A DNA stretch of 64,000 nt from Tepidibacter aestuarii (GCF_934924865.1 NZ_OW235315.1:248001-312000), one strand, 5' to 3'; shown: positions 40,482 to 48,411, counted from the first letter of the stretch. Notes: generated by a model not told the origin, from the sequence alone. Translations and numbers: made by a program.

Positions 40482-40964
40482 TTGATAGATAAAATAGACA
40501 GAGACATTATAGTTCATCTATCTAAAGATATAGAGCTGACTAAAACCCTATATAAAGATATGGCAAAAGTATTTGATATATCTGAGGATGAGTTGATAAA
40601 TAGATTAAAAAAATTAAATGAAAGAGGCTACTTAAAGCGTATATCACCTATAATTGTCCATCAAAAAAGTGGTTATGATAGTAATGCTATGGTTGTTTGG
40701 AAGATAGAAAAAGATAAAATAGAATATTTTATAGAGATGATTAAGAACATAAAGAGTATAAGTCATGTATATGAAAGGCAAGTATGTTTACGTTGGGAAT
40801 ATAATTTATATACTATGATTCATGGAATAAATAAAGATGAAGTAGATAGAATAATAAACTATTTATCAAATAATATGCAAAATTATTCATTTAAAGTATT
40901 GTACACATTGAAAGAATTAAAAAAAACTAGTCCGAATTTAGAAGGGTTAATTAAAGTAATCTAA
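40482..40964 (+). CDS. ahbB: Siroheme decarboxylase subunit B (Lrp/AsnC-like)
   Basis: A 160-residue paralogue of the preceding protein, with the same winged-helix plus alpha-beta ligand domain. The motif SHVYERQVCLRWEYNLYTMIHG corresponds to the AhbB catalytic/heme pocket block. AhbA and AhbB act as a heterodimer on siroheme. The TTG start is six bases after ahbA with AAAGGGTGAT upstream. No terminator is evident after it; the second cobalamin riboswitch begins 216 bases later. Confidence 0.83.
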   Translation: MIDKIDRDIIVHLSKDIELTKTLYKDMAKVFDISEDELINRLKKLNERGYLKRISPIIVHQKSGYDSNAMVVWKIEKDKIEYFIEMIKNIKSISHVYERQVCLRWEYNLYTMIHGINKDEVDRIINYLSNNMQNYSFKVLYTLKELKKTSPNLEGLIKVI

Positions 40965-41180
40965 AAAATAATGATAGAAGTTCTTAATGATAGACGAAAT
41001 TGTTTCAAAAATTTAACTTTAATTTGTTGCATACATTTAAAAATAAAAAATAGTGTAAAAATGAAACGTATATGTCGCTAATTGGTAAATGTGGTAACAA
41101 AATGTATAAAAAAAATCCTTTCTTTTTACTATATATTAATATACAATATGGATGTAACATAAAAAACTTAATATTGAAGA

Positions 41181-41359
41181 TTATGGGTTTTATTAAAAAT
41201 TAAAAGGGAAGACCAGTGAAAAACTGGCACAGCCCCCGCTACTGTAAGCAGTAACGAAACCTCGATAAACCACTGGGTAAAACTGGGAAGGTGAGGAAGT
41301 AGGATGACTGTGAGTCAGGATACCTGCCTATAATTTTAAAAGCTATTTCGGAGGGAGAT
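41181..41359 (+). promoter_or_regulatory. Cobalamin riboswitch 2
   Basis: The core AGCCCCCGCTACTGTA is at 41231-41246 and GAGTCAGGATACCTGCC is near 41312. P1 pairs TTATGGG (41181-41187) with CCTATAA (41327-41333). P13 is ATTTC-GGAGG-GAGAT (41345-41359), with the same GGAGG loop as riboswitch 1. The L5 region has AACCTC, which can pair with GAGG of the loop. It controls the btuCD/cbiK/btuF/cbiL cluster. Confidence 0.93.
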
Positions 41360-41405
41360 GAGCGTTATGATAACAGGTGAATTATATCCTGAAATTATAC
41401 ATATC

Positions 41406-41432
41406 AAAAAACTCCTATAGGAGTTTTTTTTT
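41406..41432 (+). terminator. Riboswitch-controlled terminator ahead of btuC
   Basis: AAAAACTCCTATAGGAGTTTTT followed by further T, immediately before the btuC ribosome site. Confidence 0.9.
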
Positions 41433-41449
41433 GGAAGAAGAGGTATGTA

Positions 41450-42514
41450 ATGATAAAAGAAAACAACATAATGAACAGTTTAGAAGTTAAAAGAAAAAAA
41501 TCATTTTTAATCGGAGGAGTATTATTATTTTTATCTTTATTACTTCTTATAATGTCTGTAAACATAGGACGAGCAGATATTAAGATAATGGAGGTTGTAA
41601 GAATTATTGCAGCAAAGATAACATCAAATACAAGTATATTAGAAGGCATAAGTAAGTCTAAGGTCGCTATTGTATGGGATATAAGGTTACCTAGAATTTT
41701 AGTAGCTCTCTTAGTAGGTGGAGGACTTGCTGTGTCTGGTGCAATATTTCAATCTCTTCTTATGAATCCTCTTGCAGATCCATATACTATAGGGGTTTCA
41801 ACAGGTGCAGCTTTTGGAGCGGTACTTTGTATATATATGAATATATTTATAGTAAAAACTCCTATGCCTATAACACCATTTGCGTTTTTAGGGGCAATAC
41901 TGACGTTGCTAATAGTTATGAAAATAGCAAATATAGATGGCTATATGAGTTCATCTAATCTAGTTATAGCGGGAATAATAGTAAGTTCTATACTATCAGC
42001 GGGAATAAGCTTTTTAAAAAGCACATCAGGAGAACAAGTTTTTGCCATTATATACTGGCTTATGGGAAGCCTTAACTCAAGAACATGGTCTCAAGTTATT
42101 ATAAGTTTTCCTATTATTCTTATATGTACATTAGTATGTATATATTTTGCTGATGATTTGAATATATTAGCTTTTGGAGAAAAGGAAGCAAGATCTCTGG
42201 GGGTTAATACTAAAAGAACAAGAAATATATTTTTAATATCTGCATCGTTGATAACTGCTGTTTGTGTATCGGTTAGTGGAATAATAGGATTTATAGGGCT
42301 TGTAGTTCCTCATATAGTTAGATTTTCATTGACATCTGACAATAGATATCTTATACCAATATCATCTTTATTAGGATCTATATTGCTTTTAATGGCAGAT
42401 AATATATCAAGATCATTATTTAATATAGATATTCCTGTAGGAGTTATAACTACTTTATTTGGGGGTCCATTCTTTATATATATATTTGTAAGTAGAAACA
42501 AGAGTATACAATAA
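41450..42514 (+). CDS. btuC: Cobalamin-type ABC importer permease (FecCD/BtuC family)
   Basis: A 354-residue membrane protein with about ten helices. DIRLPRILVALLVGGGLAVSG, QSLLMNPLADPYTIGVSTGA and the cytoplasmic coupling segment IGFIGLVVPHIVRF are FecCD/BtuC signatures. The family also serves siderophores and heme, so specificity rests on the cobalamin riboswitch upstream and on the cbiK and cbiL neighbours. RBS AGAGGTATGTA precedes the ATG; a later in-frame ATG (41471) is possible. The permease partners the ATPase encoded 17 bases downstream. Confidence 0.86.
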   Translation: MIKENNIMNSLEVKRKKSFLIGGVLLFLSLLLLIMSVNIGRADIKIMEVVRIIAAKITSNTSILEGISKSKVAIVWDIRLPRILVALLVGGGLAVSGAIFQSLLMNPLADPYTIGVSTGAAFGAVLCIYMNIFIVKTPMPITPFAFLGAILTLLIVMKIANIDGYMSSSNLVIAGIIVSSILSAGISFLKSTSGEQVFAIIYWLMGSLNSRTWSQVIISFPIILICTLVCIYFADDLNILAFGEKEARSLGVNTKRTRNIFLISASLITAVCVSVSGIIGFIGLVVPHIVRFSLTSDNRYLIPISSLLGSILLLMADNISRSLFNIDIPVGVITTLFGGPFFIYIFVSRNKSIQ

Positions 42515-42531
42515 ATTCAGAGGGTGGTTAA

Positions 42532-43287
42532 ATGATTAAGGTTGAAGCTGTTAGCTTTAAATATAATGAAAAGATGATATTAGATAGTATAAGCTTAGAT
42601 GTAGATAAAGGGAAGTTTCTATCTATAATAGGACCAAATGGATCTGGCAAAACAACACTACTTAATTTATTGACTGGATATTTAAAAGCTGACAAAGGAA
42701 GCATTGAATATATGGGTAAGAATATTTCAAATTATAGTGTAGAGGAATTATCACAAAATTTTGCAGTAATTAATCAAAAAGGAGATATAAAATTTCCATT
42801 TACATGTCTTGAAATAGTTATGATGGGAAGAAAACCTTTTTTAAAAAGAATCAATAAACTTAGTCAAATAGATAAAAAAATAGTCTATAAGGCAATGGAG
42901 AGTACAGATACTTTGAAGTTTGCAAATTCTATTATAACTCAGATTAGTGGAGGCGAATTTCAAAGAGTCATGATAGCTAAAGCATTGACTCAAGAGCCAA
43001 AGGTTCTGTTTTTGGATGAGGCATTTTCTGCTATGGACATATCTCAAAAAATTAAATGTTTAAAAATCATTAAAAAATTAGTAGATACAAAGAATGTAAC
43101 TGTTATATCTGTTATACACGATCTTAACTTAGCTTATATGTTTAGTGATGAAGTTTGTGTACTTAAAGATGGAAAAGTTGTAGCAAATGGAAAAACTAAT
43201 GATGTAATGACAACTGACTTTATAGGAGAAGTATTTGATATACAGGTAGATCAAGTAGAGGATAAGGGATTTTTAATAAGAGCTTAA
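42532..43287 (+). CDS. btuD: Cobalamin-type ABC importer ATPase (FepC/BtuD family)
   Basis: A 251-residue ATPase: Walker A GPNGSGKTTLL, Q-loop INQKGD, signature ISGGEFQRVMIAKAL, Walker B VLFLDEAFSAMD and the switch His in VIHDLNLA. It powers the adjacent permease. RBS AGGGTGG precedes the ATG. The next gene is the exported chelatase, 46 bases on. Confidence 0.88.
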   Translation: MIKVEAVSFKYNEKMILDSISLDVDKGKFLSIIGPNGSGKTTLLNLLTGYLKADKGSIEYMGKNISNYSVEELSQNFAVINQKGDIKFPFTCLEIVMMGRKPFLKRINKLSQIDKKIVYKAMESTDTLKFANSIITQISGGEFQRVMIAKALTQEPKVLFLDEAFSAMDISQKIKCLKIIKKLVDTKNVTVISVIHDLNLAYMFSDEVCVLKDGKVVANGKTNDVMTTDFIGEVFDIQVDQVEDKGFLIRA

Positions 43288-43333
43288 GTTTATAATAATA
43301 AAATTGTAATAATATATTAAGGAGGAGTTTTAA

Positions 43334-44239
43334 ATGAGAATTAAAAAGTATTTAGCATTATTTGTAAGTATGATGCTTTTAGGGGGAGTTTTAGCAGGGT
43401 GTTCAAGTGCTGCTGGAACAGAAGAAAAGGAAGTTGAGAAAGATCCAAACAAAAAGGCAGTTTTAGTTGTAAGCTTTGGTACTAGTTATGCAGATACTCG
43501 CAAGGTTACTATAGAAGCTTGTGAAGAAAAGATAGACAAGGCATTTCCTGATTATGAAATGAGAAGAGCTTTTACATCAAATATAATAATCAAAAAGCTT
43601 AAAGAAAGAGATGGAATAGAAGTTGACGATCCAACTCAAGCTTTAGATAAATTAAAGGAAGAAGGATTCAGTGAGGTTGTAGTTCAATCACTTCATGTAA
43701 TGAATGGAGCTGAATATGATGATTTAGCTGAAGTTGTAAATCAATACAAAGATGACTTTGATAAAATAAAAATGGGTTCACCTTTACTTACAAGTGTACA
43801 AGATTATAAAGATTTAGCAGAAGCTTTAAAAACTCAAATAGGAGAATTAAAAGATAATGAAGCTATAGTATTTATGGGTCATGGAACTCATCACTATGCT
43901 AATGCTACTTATGCATGCTTAGATTATGTACTAGAAGATATGGGCATCAATGCATATGTTGGAACAGTAGAAGGATATCCAGAACTTGATAATGTTATAA
44001 ATAAATTAAACAAAAATAATATAGAAAAAGTTACATTAATGCCATTAATGCTTGTTGCAGGTGATCATGCTAATAATGATATGGCAGGAGATGAAGAAGA
44101 TTCTTGGAAGAGCATATTAAAGAAAGAAGGATTTGTAGTTGAAACATATTTACATGGTTTAGGAGAAAATGAAAAAGTACAAGATATGTACGTAAATCAT
44201 GCAAAAAAAGCTATGAAAGAAGAAACAACAGAAGAATAA
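43334..44239 (+). CDS. cbiK: Exported lipoprotein sirohydrochlorin cobaltochelatase (CbiK)
   Basis: A 301-residue CbiK class II chelatase preceded by a lipoprotein signal (RIKKYLALFVSMMLLGGVLAGC, lipobox LAGC, Cys23). The chelatase body begins VLVVSFGTSYADTR and keeps TVEGYPE, GHGTHH (His183) and VAGDHANNDMAGD (His245), the likely metal-handling residues. There is no in-frame ATG, GTG or TTG between the signal peptide and the VVSFGTS motif, so a cytoplasmic version is not evident. CbiK inserts Co2+ into sirohydrochlorin; a periplasmic CbiK is known in Desulfovibrio. It lies between cobalamin-importer genes under riboswitch 2. It might also act on Fe2+ or bind heme. Confidence 0.88.
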   Translation: MRIKKYLALFVSMMLLGGVLAGCSSAAGTEEKEVEKDPNKKAVLVVSFGTSYADTRKVTIEACEEKIDKAFPDYEMRRAFTSNIIIKKLKERDGIEVDDPTQALDKLKEEGFSEVVVQSLHVMNGAEYDDLAEVVNQYKDDFDKIKMGSPLLTSVQDYKDLAEALKTQIGELKDNEAIVFMGHGTHHYANATYACLDYVLEDMGINAYVGTVEGYPELDNVINKLNKNNIEKVTLMPLMLVAGDHANNDMAGDEEDSWKSILKKEGFVVETYLHGLGENEKVQDMYVNHAKKAMKEETTEE

Positions 44240-44247
44240 TTAATAAT

Positions 44248-44279
44248 AAAAATCATCAGTATTTGCTGATGATTTTTAT
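44248..44279 (+). terminator. Intrinsic terminator between cbiK and the binding-protein gene
   Basis: AAAAATCATCAG-TATTTG-CTGATGATTTTT. It is internal to the apparent operon and should lower expression of the distal genes. Confidence 0.85.
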
Positions 44280-44294
44280 ACGTGGAGGTAAAAT

Positions 44295-45743
44295 ATGGTA
44301 AAATATAACAACAAAATATTTTTATTATTGGTTTGTTTTATAGGAATGTTCATATTTACTGGATGTTCAGATACAACTCAAGAGAACTCAGTAGACAATA
44401 AAGAGTACAAAATAAGTTTTGTGGATGATGACCAGAAGCAAATAAATATGGAAGAGTCAGCTAAAAAGATAATATCCTTATATTCAGCACATACGGAAAA
44501 TTTATACAAATTAGGTCTTGATGATGAAATAGTAGGTGTTGGAACGAGTGATATATATCCAGCTGAGGTTCTTGAAAAAAAACAATTTGACTATAAGAAT
44601 GCAGATCCTGAGAAGATAATTCTGGAAGAGCCTGATTTAGTTTTAATAAGGCCTTTTATAAATAGATCTCGTCCAGATTTTGTTCAAGCTTTAGAAAAAG
44701 CGGGAATTAATGTTGTATCTTTATATCCTGAATCTTTTGACGTATTTGATGATTATATAAATAATTTAGCTGTTTTAACTGGAACTGAGGATAAAGCTAA
44801 AACTTTATTAGAGGATTTTCATACACAAATAGATAATATAAAAGAAAAAACTAAAAATATAGATGATAAGGTAGATGTATACTTTGAGTCATCCGAGCAA
44901 GATTATAAAACTGTAACTGTTGATTCAATGCCTGGTATGGCTATTGATATAGCTGGAGGAATTAATATAGCAAGTGATGTAAAGCCTATAAAAGAAGGTA
45001 GTTCAATAGCTGCATATGGAACAGAGAGAATCCTTGAAAAAGCTGATGATATAGATGTTTTTGTATCTCAAAATGGAGTTATGAATGCCGGTGGAAATAA
45101 GCACTCTATAACTATACGTCCGGGATTTGATACTATAAAAGCTGTAAAAAATGATAGGGTGTATGTTATAAATCAAAAAATAATATCAAGCCCTACATTT
45201 AGGTACCTAGATGGTATAAAAGAAATGTGTAGAATGTTTTATCCAGAAATATTCGATGATTATTCTAAATACGATGTAGATGAAGAAATAACAAGAGAAG
45301 AACTTGCTGAAATAGTAGTTAAATTTAAGCATGAACCTGTATTTGTTCCTACATCTAAATATTATACAAAAGAGCATAAGGGACATACATATGGGATGTT
45401 TGAAGATGTAGATATTAATGATGAAAAAATTAATTTTATAGAAGCAGCAGTTACATCTGCATATATAGAAGGATTTAAAGAAAATAATAAAGAGTTCTTT
45501 TATCCGGATAATAAGGTCACAAGAGAAGAATTTGCAAAAACTTTATATATGATAGGTGATATAAAGCCAGCAGATATTAAAGTTAATGTTTCTGATATAT
45601 CAGATATTGAAAATAAAAAAATAGTACAGATAGTATTAGATAATAAGCTTATGAACCTCAAAAATAATAAATTTGACCCTAAGGCTTATGTTACAGGAGA
45701 AGAGGTAGTAAAATCTCTAGATTTATTAAGTTCTATTAATTAA
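44295..45743 (+). CDS. BtuF-type substrate-binding lipoprotein fused to SLH repeats
   Basis: A 482-residue surface protein. The signal peptide ends in lipobox FTGC (Cys24). Residues about 40-310 are a class III binding protein (AKKIISLYSAHTENLYKLGL, VGVGTSD, EKIILEEPDLVLI, AGINVVSLYP, TVTVDSMPGMAIDIAGG), the type that delivers cobalamin, heme or siderophores to BtuCD. Residues about 320-482 carry three S-layer-homology-like repeats (EITREELAEIVVKF; FEDVDIND then YPDNKVTREEFAKTLYMIG; VSDISDIENKKIVQIVLDN then FDPKAYVTGEEVV). So the protein may be held by both lipid and wall polymer. It is the only binding protein seen for the importer at 41450-43287. Confidence 0.82.
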   Translation: MVKYNNKIFLLLVCFIGMFIFTGCSDTTQENSVDNKEYKISFVDDDQKQINMEESAKKIISLYSAHTENLYKLGLDDEIVGVGTSDIYPAEVLEKKQFDYKNADPEKIILEEPDLVLIRPFINRSRPDFVQALEKAGINVVSLYPESFDVFDDYINNLAVLTGTEDKAKTLLEDFHTQIDNIKEKTKNIDDKVDVYFESSEQDYKTVTVDSMPGMAIDIAGGINIASDVKPIKEGSSIAAYGTERILEKADDIDVFVSQNGVMNAGGNKHSITIRPGFDTIKAVKNDRVYVINQKIISSPTFRYLDGIKEMCRMFYPEIFDDYSKYDVDEEITREELAEIVVKFKHEPVFVPTSKYYTKEHKGHTYGMFEDVDINDEKINFIEAAVTSAYIEGFKENNKEFFYPDNKVTREEFAKTLYMIGDIKPADIKVNVSDISDIENKKIVQIVLDNKLMNLKNNKFDPKAYVTGEEVVKSLDLLSSIN

Positions 45744-45758
45744 TAAGGTGATGTTGAT

Positions 45759-46607
45759 ATGAATGAAATTATAAGAATTGAAAATGTTACAAAGAAATAT
45801 GGTGATTTTTGTGCTGTTGATGATTTGAATTTAAGCATAAAAAAAGGAAGCTTCTTTGGACTATTAGGGCCTAATGGAGCTGGAAAGACTACTCTTATAA
45901 ATATGCTTATAGGACTTTTAAAACCTATAAGTGGACAAATATACATAATGGATCAGAAGATGGATAGAAACAATGTATTCTTGAAAAGACAAATAGGAAT
46001 AGTTCCTCAGTATATGAATTTAGACAAGGATTTGACTGTAAAGGAAAATCTTATATTATCAGCTAAACTATTTAATATTAGAGGGAAAAAAAGAGAAGAA
46101 CAAATAGAGCATTTGTTATCCCATATGGATCTTAAAAAAGTTGAAGATAGAATGTCAAGAAAGCTATCTGGTGGAATGCAAAGAAAGCTTATGATAGCAA
46201 AGGCGTTGATACATGATCCCGAAATACTTTTTTTAGATGAGCCAACTGTGGGGGTAGACTTAAATTCTAGAAGAAAAATATGGGATATATTAAAGTTGAT
46301 GAAGGATATGGGCAAGACTATAATACTTACAACTCATTATATAGAAGAAGCAGAAAGTCTTTGTGATGAAATAGCTCTTATGGATAAAGGGAAAATATTC
46401 TACAAAGATAATAGTGATAATCTCAAAAGCAGCCTTGGAAAATATACAATAGAGTATTTTGATGAGCATAAAGTTACTAAGTATAAATATTTTTATGAAA
46501 TAGAAAATGCTAATAAATTCTCAAATGATATTAAAGGCAGTTTTATACTTAGAGATTTAAGCCTTGAAGATGTTTTCTATAATTTTACAAATAGGAAGGT
46601 AATTTAA
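45759..46607 (+). CDS. ABC-2-type exporter ATPase
   Basis: A 282-residue ATPase of the CcmA/NatA/DrrA type: Walker A LGPNGAGKTTLI, Q-loop PQYMNL, signature LSGGMQRKLMIAKAL, Walker B ILFLDEPTVGVD, switch His TTHYIEEA, and a short C-terminal domain. It forms a two-gene unit with the permease that follows directly. Such pairs generally export small molecules. Its place between the binding protein and cbiL makes a tetrapyrrole a candidate substrate, but that is inference. Confidence 0.85.
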   Translation: MNEIIRIENVTKKYGDFCAVDDLNLSIKKGSFFGLLGPNGAGKTTLINMLIGLLKPISGQIYIMDQKMDRNNVFLKRQIGIVPQYMNLDKDLTVKENLILSAKLFNIRGKKREEQIEHLLSHMDLKKVEDRMSRKLSGGMQRKLMIAKALIHDPEILFLDEPTVGVDLNSRRKIWDILKLMKDMGKTIILTTHYIEEAESLCDEIALMDKGKIFYKDNSDNLKSSLGKYTIEYFDEHKVTKYKYFYEIENANKFSNDIKGSFILRDLSLEDVFYNFTNRKVI

Positions 46608-47342
46608 ATGGAAGTTGCAACTATTTTATGGAGGGAATTTATATTTTTTAAAAGAAAAGCATTTAAGATAACGGCTGGAGCTATTATGAGTCCACTTCTT
46701 TATTTGATAGCATTTGGATGGGGTCTTGGGGATGGAGTTATAGTAGAAGGGCACACTTATATATACTTCATAATACCTGGCATAATTGCTTTATCTACTA
46801 TGAATACAAGTTTTAATGCAGTAGCTATAAGAATTACGGTTGCAAAATTGCATGAAAGAAGTTTTGAATATTATATGACAGCACCTGTTAGGATGTATCT
46901 ATTAACACTAGGGTATATAATAGCAGGAGCCCTTAGAGGTTTATATGCTGGATTTATAATACTTATAGTTTCTTATTTATTCGGTGTTTATATAAATGTC
47001 AATTTTATGTTTTTTTTAGTATGTATTTTAAATAGTATGCTATTTTCAGCATTTGGATATGTAGCGGCTATGGTAATAGACAATCACTATGATATGAATA
47101 GATTTACAACTTTTGTAATAACTCCAATGTCATTTTTATGTGGAACATTTTTTTCGTTAGATAAAATGCCTGCTGCAGTTGAAAAAATTATAAAGGTACT
47201 ACCTCTTACTCATGTAACTCAGAGTTTAAGATCGATTGCGTTAAATGATACGATTAATTACTTATCAGTATTAATCTTATTTATATATTTTATAGCGTTT
47301 TTTTCAATTGGAATTTATGTAAGTTATAAAGAAATTAAGTAA
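46608..47342 (+). CDS. ABC-2-type exporter permease
   Basis: A 244-residue membrane protein with six helices of the ABC-2 family (NodJ/DrrB-like). AGAIMSPLLYLIAFGWGLG is followed by YIYFIIPGIIAL, and a later FLCGTFFSLDKMP segment sits before the last helices. It starts at the base after the ATPase stop codon. No substrate can be read from the sequence. Confidence 0.83.
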   Translation: MEVATILWREFIFFKRKAFKITAGAIMSPLLYLIAFGWGLGDGVIVEGHTYIYFIIPGIIALSTMNTSFNAVAIRITVAKLHERSFEYYMTAPVRMYLLTLGYIIAGALRGLYAGFIILIVSYLFGVYINVNFMFFLVCILNSMLFSAFGYVAAMVIDNHYDMNRFTTFVITPMSFLCGTFFSLDKMPAAVEKIIKVLPLTHVTQSLRSIALNDTINYLSVLILFIYFIAFFSIGIYVSYKEIK

Positions 47343-47358
47343 AGGGGATGAATAGAAA

Positions 47359-48066
47359 ATGAGCAAATTTTATGGGATAGGTACAGGACCAGGAGATAGT
47401 TCTTTACTTACAATCAAAGCTGTAAATACTTTAAAGGAATTAGATATATTATATACTCCAGAGCCTAAAAAGGAAGGAAAAAGCTTAGCTTTATCTATAG
47501 TTCAAGAATATTTAAAAGAAGATCTTGAAATAAAGCAAAGACATTTTCCTATGAATTTTGATGATTTAGAAAAAACTAAAGCATGGGATGAAATAGCTGT
47601 TGAGATAGAAAATGATGTTAAATGTGGGAAAAATGTAGGATTTGTAACTCTTGGAGATCCTATGATATATAGTACATATGTATACTTACTAGAAAGAGTA
47701 AGAGATAAGGTAGAGGTTGAGACGATACCTGGAATTTCATCTTTCTCAAACATAGCATCAAATCAAAATTTTCCACTAGTTATGGATAGAGAACCTTTAA
47801 TAGTAGTTCCTTGTACTACAGATGAGTCTAGACTTGATTATGCACTTGAAAATTACAGTTCTATAGTTCTTATGAAGGTTTATAAGAACTTCAAGAGTAT
47901 AATACAAAAGATTAAAGATAATGGTTTAATAGATAATGCCATACTTGTTAGTAATTCATCTTTAAATGAGGAGAAGGTGTATACTAATTTAGATAAGTTA
48001 GATCAAGATAAAATATCTTATTTTTCTACTATATTGATAAATAAAGAAGAGAAGCGCGTAGGATAA
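47359..48066 (+). CDS. cbiL: Cobalt-factor II C20-methyltransferase
   Basis: A 235-residue tetrapyrrole methylase. FYGIGTGPGDSSLLTIKAV and ILYTPEPKKEGKS at the N-terminus, then VGFVTLGDPMIYSTYVYLL and IPGISSFSNIASNQNFPL, identify CbiL/CobI. It acts directly on the product of CbiK, adding the C-20 methyl group. It is separated from the main cbi operon by about 17 kb, including an rRNA operon, and travels with the chelatase and transporter genes. RBS AAAGGGGATG is upstream. Confidence 0.92.
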   Translation: MSKFYGIGTGPGDSSLLTIKAVNTLKELDILYTPEPKKEGKSLALSIVQEYLKEDLEIKQRHFPMNFDDLEKTKAWDEIAVEIENDVKCGKNVGFVTLGDPMIYSTYVYLLERVRDKVEVETIPGISSFSNIASNQNFPLVMDREPLIVVPCTTDESRLDYALENYSSIVLMKVYKNFKSIIQKIKDNGLIDNAILVSNSSLNEEKVYTNLDKLDQDKISYFSTILINKEEKRVG

Positions 48067-48102
48067 AACATATAAAAGTTTTTATGTAGGCTGTTTCAAA
48101 AG

Positions 48103-48148
48103 GATGGGCATTAAAAAGTAACTAATATTTTAATGCTCATCTTTTTTG
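48103..48148 (+). terminator. Terminator of the btu/cbiK/cbiL operon
   Basis: GATGGGCATTAAAA pairs with TTTTAATGCTCATC (one G-U), followed by six T. Confidence 0.9.
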
Positions 48149-48154
48149 ATTCAA

Positions 48155-48298
48155 ATAAGTCAATTAATGCTTAATGTTTCTATTGAAGCAGCAAGAGCTG
48201 GTGAAGCTGGTAAAGGATTTGTAGTAGTTGCAGATAAAATAAGAAAATTATCAGACGGTACGAATCAAGTTTTTTATAAAATAGGAGAGTTAATATAA
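48155..48298 (+). pseudogene. Remnant of a methyl-accepting chemotaxis protein (C-terminal tip)
   Basis: The frame reads [19 protein letters not shown], then [17 protein letters not shown] and stops at TAA. This is the highly conserved signalling hairpin of chemoreceptors ([12 protein letters not shown]...). It lacks the ligand, HAMP and most of the methylation regions, and downstream it is shorter than normal. No ribosome site is visible. A terminator follows directly, presumably that of the original gene. Confidence 0.85.
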
Positions 48299-48333
48299 AA
48301 AATCTCAGATTTAAAAATAATCTGAGATTTTTT
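48297..48333 (+). terminator. Terminator after the chemoreceptor remnant
   Basis: AAAAAATCTCAGATT and AATCTGAGATTTTTT are 15-base exact arms around a 7-base loop. It ends next to the -35 box of the metal-resistance operon. Confidence 0.9.
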
Positions 48334-48334
48334 A

Positions 48335-48363
48335 TTGCAAAAAAACATCCAAAAGAATATAAT
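48335..48363 (+). promoter_or_regulatory. Promoter of the cadC-cadA-type operon
   Basis: TTGCAA (48335-48340), 17 bases, TATAAT (48358-48363). The transcription start should fall at about 48370, next to the operator. Confidence 0.75.
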
Positions 48364-48375
48364 GAATATATAAAC

Positions 48376-48395
48376 ATATGAACAAACATTCATAT
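48376..48395. promoter_or_regulatory. Probable ArsR/CadC-family operator
   Basis: ATATGAA-CAAACA-TTCATAT, a 7-6-7 inverted repeat just downstream of the -10 box, of the kind bound by ArsR/SmtB repressors. It most likely serves autoregulation by the repressor encoded next. Confidence 0.65.
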
Positions 48396-48411
48396 ATAAA
48401 GGGAGGATATT

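Larger units (their letters stand above)
40965..41449 (+). other. 485-base non-coding region ahead of btuC
   Basis: The first 216 bases are AT-rich without a gene or a convincing promoter. The rest is cobalamin riboswitch 2 (41181-41359) with its terminator (41406-41432). Confidence 0.7.
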
